Assembly: GCA_030731635.1 (NCBI GenBank)
Contig: JANQTR010000080.1
Span: forward strand, 1-19,575
DNA: 19,575 bases
Direction of reading: 5' to 3'
Origin: Erythrobacter sp.
GTDB taxonomy: Bacteria; Pseudomonadota; Alphaproteobacteria; Sphingomonadales; Sphingomonadaceae
Every line of letters starts with the position of its first letter. The stretch's first letter is position 1. Under the pieces are notes generated by a model. It was not told the origin of the DNA. It worked only from the letters and a program-made list of their open reading frames with translations, and did no database searches. Both the position numbers and the translations under genes were made by a program. This document shows positions 1 through 6,792 of the stretch, piece after piece.

Positions 1-1286
1 GGAAAGATCTGCCGATAGGTCAGGCAGCGCCACAGCCATTCGAGCGGGCCGTAACGGTAACGATCAAGCCACGGCTTCGACCACGCCAGCATCGCAAAGC
101 AGGCCAGGGCCACAATGATGTACAGCTGCGGCCGGTTCAACGCTCCGAACAGCCCGAGCGCCCAGCCATGGAAGACGAACATCATCATGATCGAAGTGCC
201 GAGATAATTGGTGAAGGCCGCCCGCCCTGCTGCCCGTACCCGGTCGCCCAACCAGCCGGTCGCCGACGGGGCGTAGGCCACCAGCAGCGCCGCCATGCCC
301 AATACCATCCACAGCCGGGGCAATGGGCTCCAGCCGACAAATGCGGCCAATGTGCCGTAAAAGGTAAAACCACCGGCCTGCATCACCAACCCGATCGCCA
401 GATGCACCAGCCCGCCGGCAATCACGCCGATCCAGCCCCAGCGCAGCAGCTTGCCGCGATCAAACGCCCCGCTGAAGAACCCCAAACGGTACACCGCCAC
501 GCCGATCAACATCAGCGGCAGGGTTTCGAACATGAACAATAACGCATTCAGCAGCGGCTCGCTCCATTGCTCGGTCAGGCGGTGGGTGACCAGCGCACCG
601 TAGTCGCCAGAAGCAATCGCCGCATTGGGAGCGTCGCTCAGCGCCAAAGTCGTATCGATGCTTGCGGTCAATTCGGCCTGCTGCTCGGCGAATTCGGGTG
701 TCGTCTGGCCGATTTCGGTGTCGGCGATCAACCACGGCATGGTCATCGCGGCACCATAAAAGATCACGCCTACCATATATCCGGCCAGCCCGACCCAAAG
801 CTGCGCCTTGACGCTCCAATTGAGACAAGCCAGCAGCACAAGACCGGACAATGCGTAGAAAAACAGGATGTCGCCCGGCCAGATGAAGAAATAATGGATC
901 AGGCCGAACGCCATCAAGATTGCCAGCCGCCACGCCTGTAAGCCACGCGTAGCGCCGCGCGCCCAGGCTTTCTCCATGAACAAATAGACGCCTGCGCCAA
1001 ACAGTAGCGTGAACAATCCGCGCATCTTGCCGTCAATCAGGATGAATTGTGCAATCCACATCCACCCGCCCGGATCGCCCGCATCAACCTTGAACGCGGC
1101 CGGATACATATACGCTTCCATCGGCTGCCCGAAGGCGACGATATTGGCAGCCAGAATGCCCATCACCGCCAACCCGCGAATAAAATCGAGCGTGTCGATC
1201 CGCTCAGCCGCGGCGACCGGCGCAATCGGCTCGGCATGGTCGTCAAGGATATCCGCTGCGACTTGTGCGCTCAAAGTCTCATTCAT
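1..1286 (-). CDS. DUF418 family (YeiB-like) membrane protein, 3'-truncated by window edge
   Basis: The minus-strand reading from an ATG at 1286-1284 stays open to the window edge and gives about 428 residues. The translation has many hydrophobic segments. Near the N-terminus (about residues 30-60) it contains IDTLDFIRGLAVMGILAAN, the usual opening of DUF418/YeiB proteins. The last part carries typical DUF418 C-terminal features: FTNYLGTSIMMMFVFHGWALG and then PLEWLWRCLTY close to the edge. Family members are polytopic inner-membrane proteins of roughly 400 residues with no agreed function; a link to transport or acyltransferase-like folds has been proposed for relatives. A purine-rich stretch, GGGGGATC, lies a few bases before the ATG. 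The stop codon is outside the window, but only a few residues should be missing. The gene lies downstream of, and on the same strand as, the Sel1/SPOR gene, 118 bp away. Family call is confident; function is unknown. Confidence 0.85.
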   Translation of the reverse strand, partial: MNETLSAQVAADILDDHAEPIAPVAAAERIDTLDFIRGLAVMGILAANIVAFGQPMEAYMYPAAFKVDAGDPGGWMWIAQFILIDGKMRGLFTLLFGAGVYLFMEKAWARGATRGLQAWRLAILMAFGLIHYFFIWPGDILFFYALSGLVLLACLNWSVKAQLWVGLAGYMVGVIFYGAAMTMPWLIADTEIGQTTPEFAEQQAELTASIDTTLALSDAPNAAIASGDYGALVTHRLTEQWSEPLLNALLFMFETLPLMLIGVAVYRLGFFSGAFDRGKLLRWGWIGVIAGGLVHLAIGLVMQAGGFTFYGTLAAFVGWSPLPRLWMVLGMAALLVAYAPSATGWLGDRVRAAGRAAFTNYLGTSIMMMFVFHGWALGLFGALNRPQLYIIVALACFAMLAWSKPWLDRYRYGPLEWLWRCLTYRQIF

Positions 1287-1337
1287 GGCCGATCCCCCGC
1301 CTGTTAAGCGGGAGAGACTAGCAAGATCGCTCGGCTT

Positions 1338-1377
1338 GAAAAGTGCGGCTGGTCGAACTTTTCCGCTGATTCGCGGA
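1338..1377 (-). terminator. Overlapping hairpins downstream of the Sel1/SPOR gene, possible weak terminator
   Basis: Two inverted repeats overlap just after the stop codon at 1405. TCCGC at 1362-1366 pairs with GCGGA at 1373-1377. GAAAAGT at 1338-1344 pairs with ACTTTTC at 1357-1363. Neither is followed by a clear T-run on the minus strand, so this may be a weak or factor-dependent terminator, or only a chance structure. Confidence 0.3.
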
Positions 1378-1404
1378 CTTGGCTCTACCGCTTAGCCAAG
1401 CAGT

Positions 1405-2433
1405 TTAGCCTTGGCCGGCGACCAGACAGGCCTGTCCTTGCTGCTTGAGCGCGGAGCAGGCACGGCTGGCCTCAGCCTCGCTGGCAAAGCCGGTGGCAAG
1501 CAAGCGAGTGACCTTGCCGCTGGGCAGCAGCGTCTTTTGGGTGCCGACGAGGGCGGCATTTTCCGACAATTGGTTCCACAACCGATCAGCATTACCCGCC
1601 ACGCCGAATGCCCCCAACTGCACGCGCCATCTGCCTTGTGGAGGCACCGGTGCAGTTGCAGAAACGGGTTTCGGGGCCGCGGCCAATGTGACCGCTGGCG
1701 GCGCTGCAGCCACCGGCGGTTTAACGACCGGACGCGCTGATGGCGCGCTGGCAGCCACCACCACCGGGTTAGGCGTTGGCGTCACGGGCCGGGGCGTAAG
1801 TTCGGCGGCGGCGAGCTCAGCTGAACGCTGCGCCTTGGCGCCTTCCTCCAGTTCACGCGCTAGTGATTGGGCCTGACTGCGCTGAGCGGCGGGAATATAT
1901 TTGTCCATCTGCGCCAGAGCATCGCCCGCCTGCGGCAGGCCCGATCCATTGGCGAGCGTCATCAGCGCATAGGCGCGCACCCAGTCGCGCTGCGCAAAAT
2001 CGGCATTAAAATGCGACAGTCCGAGCACATATTGCGCGCGCGGATCGCCGCGATCGGATGCTGCACGAATCAGCGGCATCGCCTTGTTCTGCTCGCCGTC
2101 CTGAAACAGCATCAACCCGAAATTGTCCGCTGCTTTAAGATGACCTTGTTTGGCGGCCTGCTCGTAAAGCTGGCGCGCGCGGTTGTTGTCAATTTCGACC
2201 CCACGGCCCAGACGGTATGCCTGTGCCAGATTGAACAGCGCATCAGGATCGCCAGCTGCGGCCGGGCCCTGCCATTCCACCACTGCGCGGGTGAAATCAC
2301 CGTTGCCCCAGGCGTCAACGCCGTCTTTCACGTCGGCCTGCGCCGGGCTCGCCAGCAAAGCCAGGGCTGCCATGCCCAATCCGGCGTGCGCCGGAAACCG
2401 TGTGATGTGGGAGACGATCATGCGTGCCATCAT
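1405..2433 (-). CDS. Exported Sel1-repeat protein with C-terminal SPOR domain
   Basis: 342 residues. The N-terminus has a signal peptide: basic start, hydrophobic stretch near residues 17-29, and probable cleavage after SPAQA at residue 33. Residues about 59-170 hold Sel1/TPR-like helical repeats, for example DALFNLAQAYRLGRGVE and RARQLYEQAAKQGHLKAADN. Residues about 205-266 are a Pro/Ala-rich linker. Residues about 267-339 form a SPOR domain starting RWRVQLGAF and ending with the alternating ACSALKQQGQACLVA pattern. SPOR domains bind glycan strands lacking stem peptides at division septa, so a periplasmic, septum-associated role is likely. The ATG at 2433 is favoured because AAGG lies five to six bases upstream; ATG codons at residues 2 and 5 are alternatives. 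The gene is divergent from the ParA gene, whose own operon also encodes a SPOR protein. Confidence 0.88.
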   Translation of the reverse strand: MMARMIVSHITRFPAHAGLGMAALALLASPAQADVKDGVDAWGNGDFTRAVVEWQGPAAAGDPDALFNLAQAYRLGRGVEIDNNRARQLYEQAAKQGHLKAADNFGLMLFQDGEQNKAMPLIRAASDRGDPRAQYVLGLSHFNADFAQRDWVRAYALMTLANGSGLPQAGDALAQMDKYIPAAQRSQAQSLARELEEGAKAQRSAELAAAELTPRPVTPTPNPVVVAASAPSARPVVKPPVAAAPPAVTLAAAPKPVSATAPVPPQGRWRVQLGAFGVAGNADRLWNQLSENAALVGTQKTLLPSGKVTRLLATGFASEAEASRACSALKQQGQACLVAGQG

Positions 2434-2473
2434 TTATGCCTTATGCAAGCCTGCGGTAATACAACGACCCCAT

Positions 2474-2492
2474 CTAACCCAATCAAGGTTAG
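2474..2492 (-). promoter_or_regulatory. Dyad overlapping a putative -35 box of the Sel1/SPOR gene
   Basis: On the minus strand, CTAACC and GGTTAG are perfect inverted arms around the 7-base spacer TTGATTG. The spacer contains a -35-like TTGATT. Seventeen bases further on is TGTATT, a four-of-six match to a -10 box, and the gene start at 2433 follows. This fits a repressor or activator site on a promoter, but the arms are short and chance cannot be excluded. Confidence 0.33.
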
Positions 2493-2591
2493 CAAACCGT
2501 TGCCAGACGCCGCGGCGTTCCCCGATCAGGATCAGACCATCAGAAACAGGCCAAAGCGCGATCAAAACCGATTGCAGGTTGATCGCCCATC

Positions 2592-2606
2592 TTAACGCTA
2601 AATTAG
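2592..2606 (+). promoter_or_regulatory. CtrA-like box (TTAA-N7-TTAG) upstream of the ParA-like gene
   Basis: TTAA at 2592-2595, seven bases, then TTAG at 2603-2606. This is a seven-of-eight match to the alphaproteobacterial CtrA consensus TTAA-N7-TTAA. It lies 89 bp before the TTG start of the ParA-like gene, in the divergent intergenic region 2434-2695. CtrA controls cell-cycle and division genes in alphaproteobacteria. A single near-match is only suggestive. Confidence 0.35.
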
Positions 2607-2680
2607 GGGTATCCTGCGATCCCGGGGTCATCCAGCCGTTGTCAGGCGTCGCAATCGGGCGGCCCGCAGCGGATCAATTC

Positions 2681-2687
2681 AGGGGGA
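2681..2687 (+). promoter_or_regulatory. Ribosome binding site that fixes the TTG start of the ParA-like gene
   Basis: AGGGGGA ends eight bases before TTG at 2696. No ATG or GTG at this position would leave the conserved ParA N-terminus intact, so this strong Shine-Dalgarno sequence supports the TTG. Confidence 0.7.
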
Positions 2688-2695
2688 CCCAGGCG

Positions 2696-3418
2696 TTGCG
2701 TGTACTCGCTTTGGCATCGCAGAAAGGTGGATCGGGCAAGACCACCCTGTCCGGACATCTGGCCGTACAGGCCCAGCGCGCAGGCGCTGGCCCAGTCGTG
2801 CTGATCGACATCGATCCGCAAGGTTCGCTCGCCGATTGGTGGAACGAGCGTGAGGCGGAGTACCCCGCTTTTGCGCAGACCACCGTATCGCGGCTCGCGA
2901 ATGATCTTGCCGTACTGCGTCAGCAGGGCTTCAAACTGGCGGTGATCGACACGCCGCCTGCCATAACCATGGCGATCCAGTCGGTGATTTCGGTCGCCGA
3001 ACTGATCGTAGTGCCCACCCGTCCCAGCCCGCACGACCTGCGCGCTGTCGGTGCAACAGTTGATCTGTGCGAACGTGCGGGCAAGCCACTGGTGTTCGTC
3101 GTCAATGGCGCAACGCCCAAGGCCAAAATTACCTCGGAAGCCGCGGTTGCACTTTCGCAGCACGGCACCGTAGCCCCGATCACACTGCATCACCGAACCG
3201 ATTTCGCAGCATCGATGATCGACGGGCGCACGGTGATGGAAGTCGATCCCGAAAGCCGTAGCGCGGCCGAAATCACAGCCTTGTGGCGCTATATCGCCGA
3301 CCGCCTCGAAAAGAATTTTCGTCGCACCGTGTTTGCACCAGCACCCAATGGTCAGGCGCAGCAGATGGGCGGCGTTCCACGTCCCGCCGGTGGCTTTGGC
3401 CGCCGGGTTGCGCAGTAA
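2696..3418 (+). CDS. Orphan ParA/MinD-family P-loop ATPase
   Basis: 240 residues from the TTG start, read as MRVLALASQKGGSGKTTLSG. It has the deviant Walker A motif KGGSGKTT (residues 10-17, with the signature lysine at 10 and the P-loop lysine at 15), a Walker A' motif DIDPQGS (38-44) and a Walker B motif VIDTPP (83-88). There is no N-terminal helix-turn-helix domain, so it is the short ParA type. ATP-bound ParA dimers bind DNA or membrane non-specifically and pattern cargo when a partner stimulates hydrolysis. No ParB is nearby. The next gene, 16 bp downstream, encodes a protein with a ribbon-helix-helix-like C-terminus that is a natural partner candidate. The open frame extends far upstream, but the family N-terminus begins exactly at the TTG. 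Family is certain; cargo is unknown. It could also be a MipZ-like division-site ATPase, but it is shorter and lacks an obvious adjacent parB. Confidence 0.88.
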   Translation: MRVLALASQKGGSGKTTLSGHLAVQAQRAGAGPVVLIDIDPQGSLADWWNEREAEYPAFAQTTVSRLANDLAVLRQQGFKLAVIDTPPAITMAIQSVISVAELIVVPTRPSPHDLRAVGATVDLCERAGKPLVFVVNGATPKAKITSEAAVALSQHGTVAPITLHHRTDFAASMIDGRTVMEVDPESRSAAEITALWRYIADRLEKNFRRTVFAPAPNGQAQQMGGVPRPAGGFGRRVAQ

Positions 3419-3434
3419 GCGAGAGGCAAGGGCA

Positions 3435-4097
3435 ATGTCCGAACCCGGTTTTGCGTCACTTGGCCCGACGTTGCTTGCCCGCAAGGGCGGCGCCAAGCCG
3501 GCCATGCGTCCGCAGCTTGCACCGCTGGTGCAGGACGAAGCGGGCGTTGCTGAAGAACAGCTTGAGGATCTCGGCTGGAACGACATGGGCCATGACGACG
3601 CGGACATGGGCGCGGGCGTGACCGAGGGCAGCGCCGACGTCGTTCCAATCAACGCTGGTGTTTCGGCCGATGAATTTGGCCAAGAACACAGTCCGGTGGT
3701 GCGCCGCCAGCAGCGCCGACTTGAAGAACGCGTCCTGGCCGATGCTGTCATGTCCGGCCCCGAAGATCTCGAACCTGATTATGATTCCGAGGACGAAGCA
3801 TTCTACGGTGATGATTACGCCGAGGATGAAGCCTTCACATCGACTTTCTCAGAACGTGAGCCAGTGCCTCAAGCTGTGCCTGTAACCACTATCGCCAAGC
3901 CGCGCGTACCCGCCGTTCAGGCAGGCCGCCGGGCGGCTTTTACCTTACGGCTCGATGTCGATCGCCACCTCAAGCTGCGCCTCGCGGCCACTATGCAGGG
4001 CGTCAGCGCGCAGGCGCTGGTGACCGAAGCGCTCGACCAGATGCTTGCCGAATTTGATGATCTCGACGTGATTGCCAACCATCTTAAACGCAACTGA
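3435..4097 (+). CDS. Acidic disordered protein with ribbon-helix-helix-like C-terminus, putative ParA partner
   Basis: 220 residues. The N-terminus contains a basic segment around residues 14-25 (LLARKGGAKPAMRP). Residues about 33-85 and 107-145 are strongly acidic and of low complexity, with Asp/Glu/Tyr-rich runs such as DYDSEDEAFYGDDYAEDEAF. These regions look disordered. Residues about 165-209 look folded: a short strand RAAFTLRLD followed by two helices (RHLKLRLAATMQG and SAQALVTEALDQMLAEF), the order seen in ribbon-helix-helix DNA-binding domains. I do not recognise a named family. The ATG at 3435 has GAGAGGCAAGGG just upstream and lies 16 bp after the ParA stop, so the two genes are very probably co-transcribed. 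The likely role is partner or adaptor of the ParA ATPase; this is inferred from position and the DNA-binding-like fold. Confidence 0.75.
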   Translation: MSEPGFASLGPTLLARKGGAKPAMRPQLAPLVQDEAGVAEEQLEDLGWNDMGHDDADMGAGVTEGSADVVPINAGVSADEFGQEHSPVVRRQQRRLEERVLADAVMSGPEDLEPDYDSEDEAFYGDDYAEDEAFTSTFSEREPVPQAVPVTTIAKPRVPAVQAGRRAAFTLRLDVDRHLKLRLAATMQGVSAQALVTEALDQMLAEFDDLDVIANHLKRN

Positions 4098-4147
4098 CAA
4101 GCCATCCGACCACGCACTGAAACAGCAGAATTTACGGGGAAAAGACA

Positions 4148-5491
4148 ATGGACAGCAGCATCAGACACGCACCGCGCATCGCGCTTGCCGTCTCGACCGC
4201 GCTTGCAGGGCTGGCGCTGGCGGGGTGCACCACGACCTCTGCGCCGCAGGCGGGTACGTCCTTTGCCAGCGCGCAGACCGCGCTTACCAAGGGACAGGTC
4301 GGCAAGGCGATCATGCACGCCGAAGCTGCCGTGCTGGCCGAGCCGCGCAACCCGGGTTACCGCGCGCTTCTGGGGGCAAGCTATCTCGAAGCGGGCCGTT
4401 TCCAGTCCGCCGCCGCCAGTTTTGGCGATGCGCTCGACCTCGGCGATGAAAACCCGCGCACGGTGCTGAGCTTCGCTCTCGCCAAGATTGCACTGGGCGA
4501 AGGCCGGGCAGCGACAGCAGTGCTCGACGAATATGCACAAGCCATTGATCAGGCTGACCTTGGTTTGGCACTCGCGTTGGCCGGGCAGCCGGAGCGCGGT
4601 GTGCACGTGCTCGTCAATGCTGTGCGCGCGAGCGAGGAAGTGTCGCCCAAGCTGCGCCAGAACCTTGCCTATACCTATGCGCTTTCGGGCAACTGGCGCG
4701 CGGCGCGGGTGATGGCTGCAGAAGATGTGCCAGCAGGCGAAGTCGATCAGCGCATGACGCAATGGGCTGCGATGTCTGCACCCGAAGCATTCCAGCAGCG
4801 CATCGCCGCCCTGCTCAACGTCACGCCGCAATATGACGCTGGCCAGCCGCAGCGCCTCGCGCTCGCCAATTTCCCAAGCCAGGAAATGATGGTCGCCGAA
4901 GCCGCCGCGCAGGCACCAGTTGAAATGATGGCTGAAGCCAAGCCGGAAATGATGGCCAAACCGGCCCCGGTCGCAACCTTTGCGCAGGCGTTTGAAGCGC
5001 CCGCTCCCTCGGTCGAGACGGTGGCTGCCCCTGGCACCCGCTTTGTCTCGAACCCGGTGGTGCAACAATTGCCTGCTCGCGCAGAACGCTCGGCCCCGCG
5101 TGCCGAACCCCGCATGGCCGCTGCCTCGTCACAGCGCCGCATGGCGCCCGCTGCTGCGCCCGCAGCCGCACCGGTCGCCAGCGACAAGAGCATGGCATCG
5201 CACCTCGTGCAGCTCGGCTCCTATGACAGCAAGGCCGAAGCGGAACGTGGCTGGACCATGCTCAACGGCAAATTTCCGCAGCTGAAGGATCACAAGGTTG
5301 TGATTACCGAAGCCGTAGTGAACGGTCGCACCTTCTGGCGCGTCGCGGCAGATGGCTTTGGCCCCAAAAGCGCGCAGAGCTTGTGCTCGACGGTCAAATC
5401 GGCCGGGCGCGGCTGCTTCGCCTATGCCGCATCCAGCCCGCCGGCGGGCGCGGTCAAGGGCGCTGTACAGATGGCATCGCGTTCAAAATAA
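4148..5491 (+). CDS. TPR- and SPOR-domain lipoprotein
   Basis: 447 residues. The start is MDSSIRHAPR, followed by a hydrophobic stretch and the lipobox LAGC with Cys27, so this is a predicted lipoprotein. Residues about 38-215 form TPR-like helical repeats (for example GQVGKAIMHAEAAVLAEPRN and GRFQSAAASFGDALDLG), similar to the TadD/PilF style of tetratricopeptide lipoproteins. Residues about 230-345 are a low-complexity Ala/Pro/Glu/Met linker. A SPOR domain begins near residue 352 with HLVQLGSYDSKAEAERGW and ends near residue 425. Such proteins typically sit in the envelope and bind denuded septal peptidoglycan, while the TPR part binds proteins. The start has a strong GGGGAAAAG site upstream. 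It lies 50 bp after the RHH-like gene and probably ends that operon, since a strong terminator follows. The partner protein is unknown. Confidence 0.88.
   Translation: MDSSIRHAPRIALAVSTALAGLALAGCTTTSAPQAGTSFASAQTALTKGQVGKAIMHAEAAVLAEPRNPGYRALLGASYLEAGRFQSAAASFGDALDLGDENPRTVLSFALAKIALGEGRAATAVLDEYAQAIDQADLGLALALAGQPERGVHVLVNAVRASEEVSPKLRQNLAYTYALSGNWRAARVMAAEDVPAGEVDQRMTQWAAMSAPEAFQQRIAALLNVTPQYDAGQPQRLALANFPSQEMMVAEAAAQAPVEMMAEAKPEMMAKPAPVATFAQAFEAPAPSVETVAAPGTRFVSNPVVQQLPARAERSAPRAEPRMAAASSQRRMAPAAAPAAAPVASDKSMASHLVQLGSYDSKAEAERGWTMLNGKFPQLKDHKVVITEAVVNGRTFWRVAADGFGPKSAQSLCSTVKSAGRGCFAYAASSPPAGAVKGAVQMASRSK
4883..4955 (+). repeat. Threefold GAAATGATGG repeat in the linker of the TPR/SPOR gene
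   Basis: The 10-mer GAAATGATGG occurs at 4883-4892, 4922-4931 and 4946-4955, all in the same frame. Each copy encodes EMM followed by V or A. The copies sit in the flexible linker between the TPR and SPOR regions and look like an imperfect internal duplication. Confidence 0.6.
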
Positions 5492-5522
5492 TTCGGTCCC
5501 AGCAATAAATTCAGCGAAACTG

Positions 5523-5558
5523 CTCCCGGAAAGGCTCCCGCTTTTCCGGGAGTTTTTT
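5523..5558 (+). terminator. Strong intrinsic terminator of the ParA/SPOR operon
   Basis: A perfect 10-bp stem, CTCCCGGAAA (5523-5532) with TTTCCGGGAG (5543-5552), a 10-base loop, then six T residues at 5553-5558. It follows the SPOR lipoprotein stop at 5491 by about 30 bp. The T-run overlaps the last codon of the convergent pyrC' gene. On the minus strand no T-run follows, so it acts mainly in the + direction. Confidence 0.92.
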
Positions 5559-6792
5559 ATGCTGACAGGCTTACGCCACCCTTCCACAATCCCAGCACCT
5601 TGCCTTGTGCGCCCTGTCGGTCGAACGGAGTATTATCGGCGGTCGCTTCCATCCGGCGACGGTCAATGATCCACGGCGCCTCTGCATCAATCAGCGCAAT
5701 ATCCGCTTCCAGCCCGGCCACCAATGCTCCCGCAGGCACGCCGAGTAGCTGCGCAGGGTTGCGCGACAGGAGGTCGAACGCGCGGCAGGTATCGATCACG
5801 CCATCACGCACAAGCGTCAACGTCATTGCTAGGAGCGTCTCAGCCCCAGCCATGCCTGGCGCCGCGTCAGCGAACGGCAGGCGCTTGTCCTCAGGCCCGC
5901 GCGGATCGTGACCGCTGGCGATCACATCAACAACACCTTCGCCAATCGCGGCGATCGCTGCCTGCCGGTCAGCTTCGCTGCGGAGCGGCGGCGACAGGCG
6001 AGCAAAGGTGCGAAAATCGGCGGTAGCAAGGTCTGACAGCATGAAATGCGCAGGCGTAATGCCGCAGGTCACCGACAGGCCGCGCACTTTGGCCTCTTTG
6101 ACCAATGCGAACCCGCGCGCTGTGGTAACCTGCCGGATATGCAGCCGCGCGCCTGCCAGCTCAGCCAGCGCAATATCGCGCGCAATCGCCAACGCCTCGG
6201 CTTCGGCTGGGGCAGCAGGCAGGCCCAGCCGGGTGGCAATCTCTCCCGCGGTTGCGGCCGCTTCTCTGGTAAGCCCGCCATCCTCCGCATGGGTGACGAC
6301 CACGACACCCAGCATCGCAGCATATTGCAGCAAGCGCAGCATTACGCCGCTGTCTGCAATCCAGCGCCGCCCGGTTGCGATACCGCGCGCGCCCGCATCC
6401 TGCATCAGCGCGATTTCGGCAAGCTCGCGCCCTTCAAGCCCGCGTGTCGCGGCGGCAAGCGGGTGCACCCACAGATCAGGCTTGCCGCTTTTGGCGATGA
6501 AGCCCACCCGGCTCGGCAGATCGAGCGGGGGCGATTGATCGGGCATCAATGCCGCGCGGGTGATCCCTCCGAAATGAAATGCGGGTTTGTCGACCGCGAA
6601 CACCCCCAGATCGACGATGCCAGGGGCTACCAGGCGGCCACGCGCGTCGATCACCTCGTCACCATCTTGCACTGTCAGGTCAGCGTCTACAGTCGTGATC
6701 AAGCCATCGACACAGCGAAGTCCGCCGCGCACCAGCCCGCCGGGGGTGACTAACTGCGCATTGGTGACGGTAAGCGGCCGGACTTGTTTCAT
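5557..6792 (-). CDS. pyrC': Dihydroorotase homologue lacking catalytic residues (PyrC', ATCase-associated)
   Basis: 411 residues. The overall sequence is a class I dihydroorotase: amidohydrolase N-terminus, VIDARGRLVAPGIVDL at 47-62, THAED at 167-171, LHIRQVTT at 217-224 and a C-terminal small domain. The metal-binding HxH after VDL is replaced by GVF (residues 63-65). The region that normally reads FSDDG is GIATG (137-141). The catalytic ATDHAPH loop reads ASGHDPR (292-298), so its aspartate is Gly. Loss of the zinc ligands and the catalytic base makes dihydroorotase activity very unlikely. In Pseudomonas-type pyrBC' operons such inactive subunits are needed to assemble aspartate transcarbamoylase. 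The ATG at 6792 overlaps the pyrB stop in an ATGA, showing translational coupling; an in-frame GTG lies three codons earlier at 6801. An active PyrC should be encoded elsewhere. Confidence 0.88.
   Translation of the reverse strand: MKQVRPLTVTNAQLVTPGGLVRGGLRCVDGLITTVDADLTVQDGDEVIDARGRLVAPGIVDLGVFAVDKPAFHFGGITRAALMPDQSPPLDLPSRVGFIAKSGKPDLWVHPLAAATRGLEGRELAEIALMQDAGARGIATGRRWIADSGVMLRLLQYAAMLGVVVVTHAEDGGLTREAAATAGEIATRLGLPAAPAEAEALAIARDIALAELAGARLHIRQVTTARGFALVKEAKVRGLSVTCGITPAHFMLSDLATADFRTFARLSPPLRSEADRQAAIAAIGEGVVDVIASGHDPRGPEDKRLPFADAAPGMAGAETLLAMTLTLVRDGVIDTCRAFDLLSRNPAQLLGVPAGALVAGLEADIALIDAEAPWIIDRRRMEATADNTPFDRQGAQGKVLGLWKGGVSLSA

Noticed and set aside
2183..2695. Upstream in-frame extension of the ParA-like gene (171 extra codons)
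   Set aside because: It overlaps the divergent Sel1/SPOR gene and shows no family features. The conserved ParA N-terminus and a strong ribosome site both point to TTG at 2696.
3917..5068. Long minus-strand open frame (383 codons) opposite the RHH-like and TPR/SPOR genes
   Set aside because: Arg/His/Cys-rich translation without domains. It is the antisense shadow expected in high-GC coding DNA.
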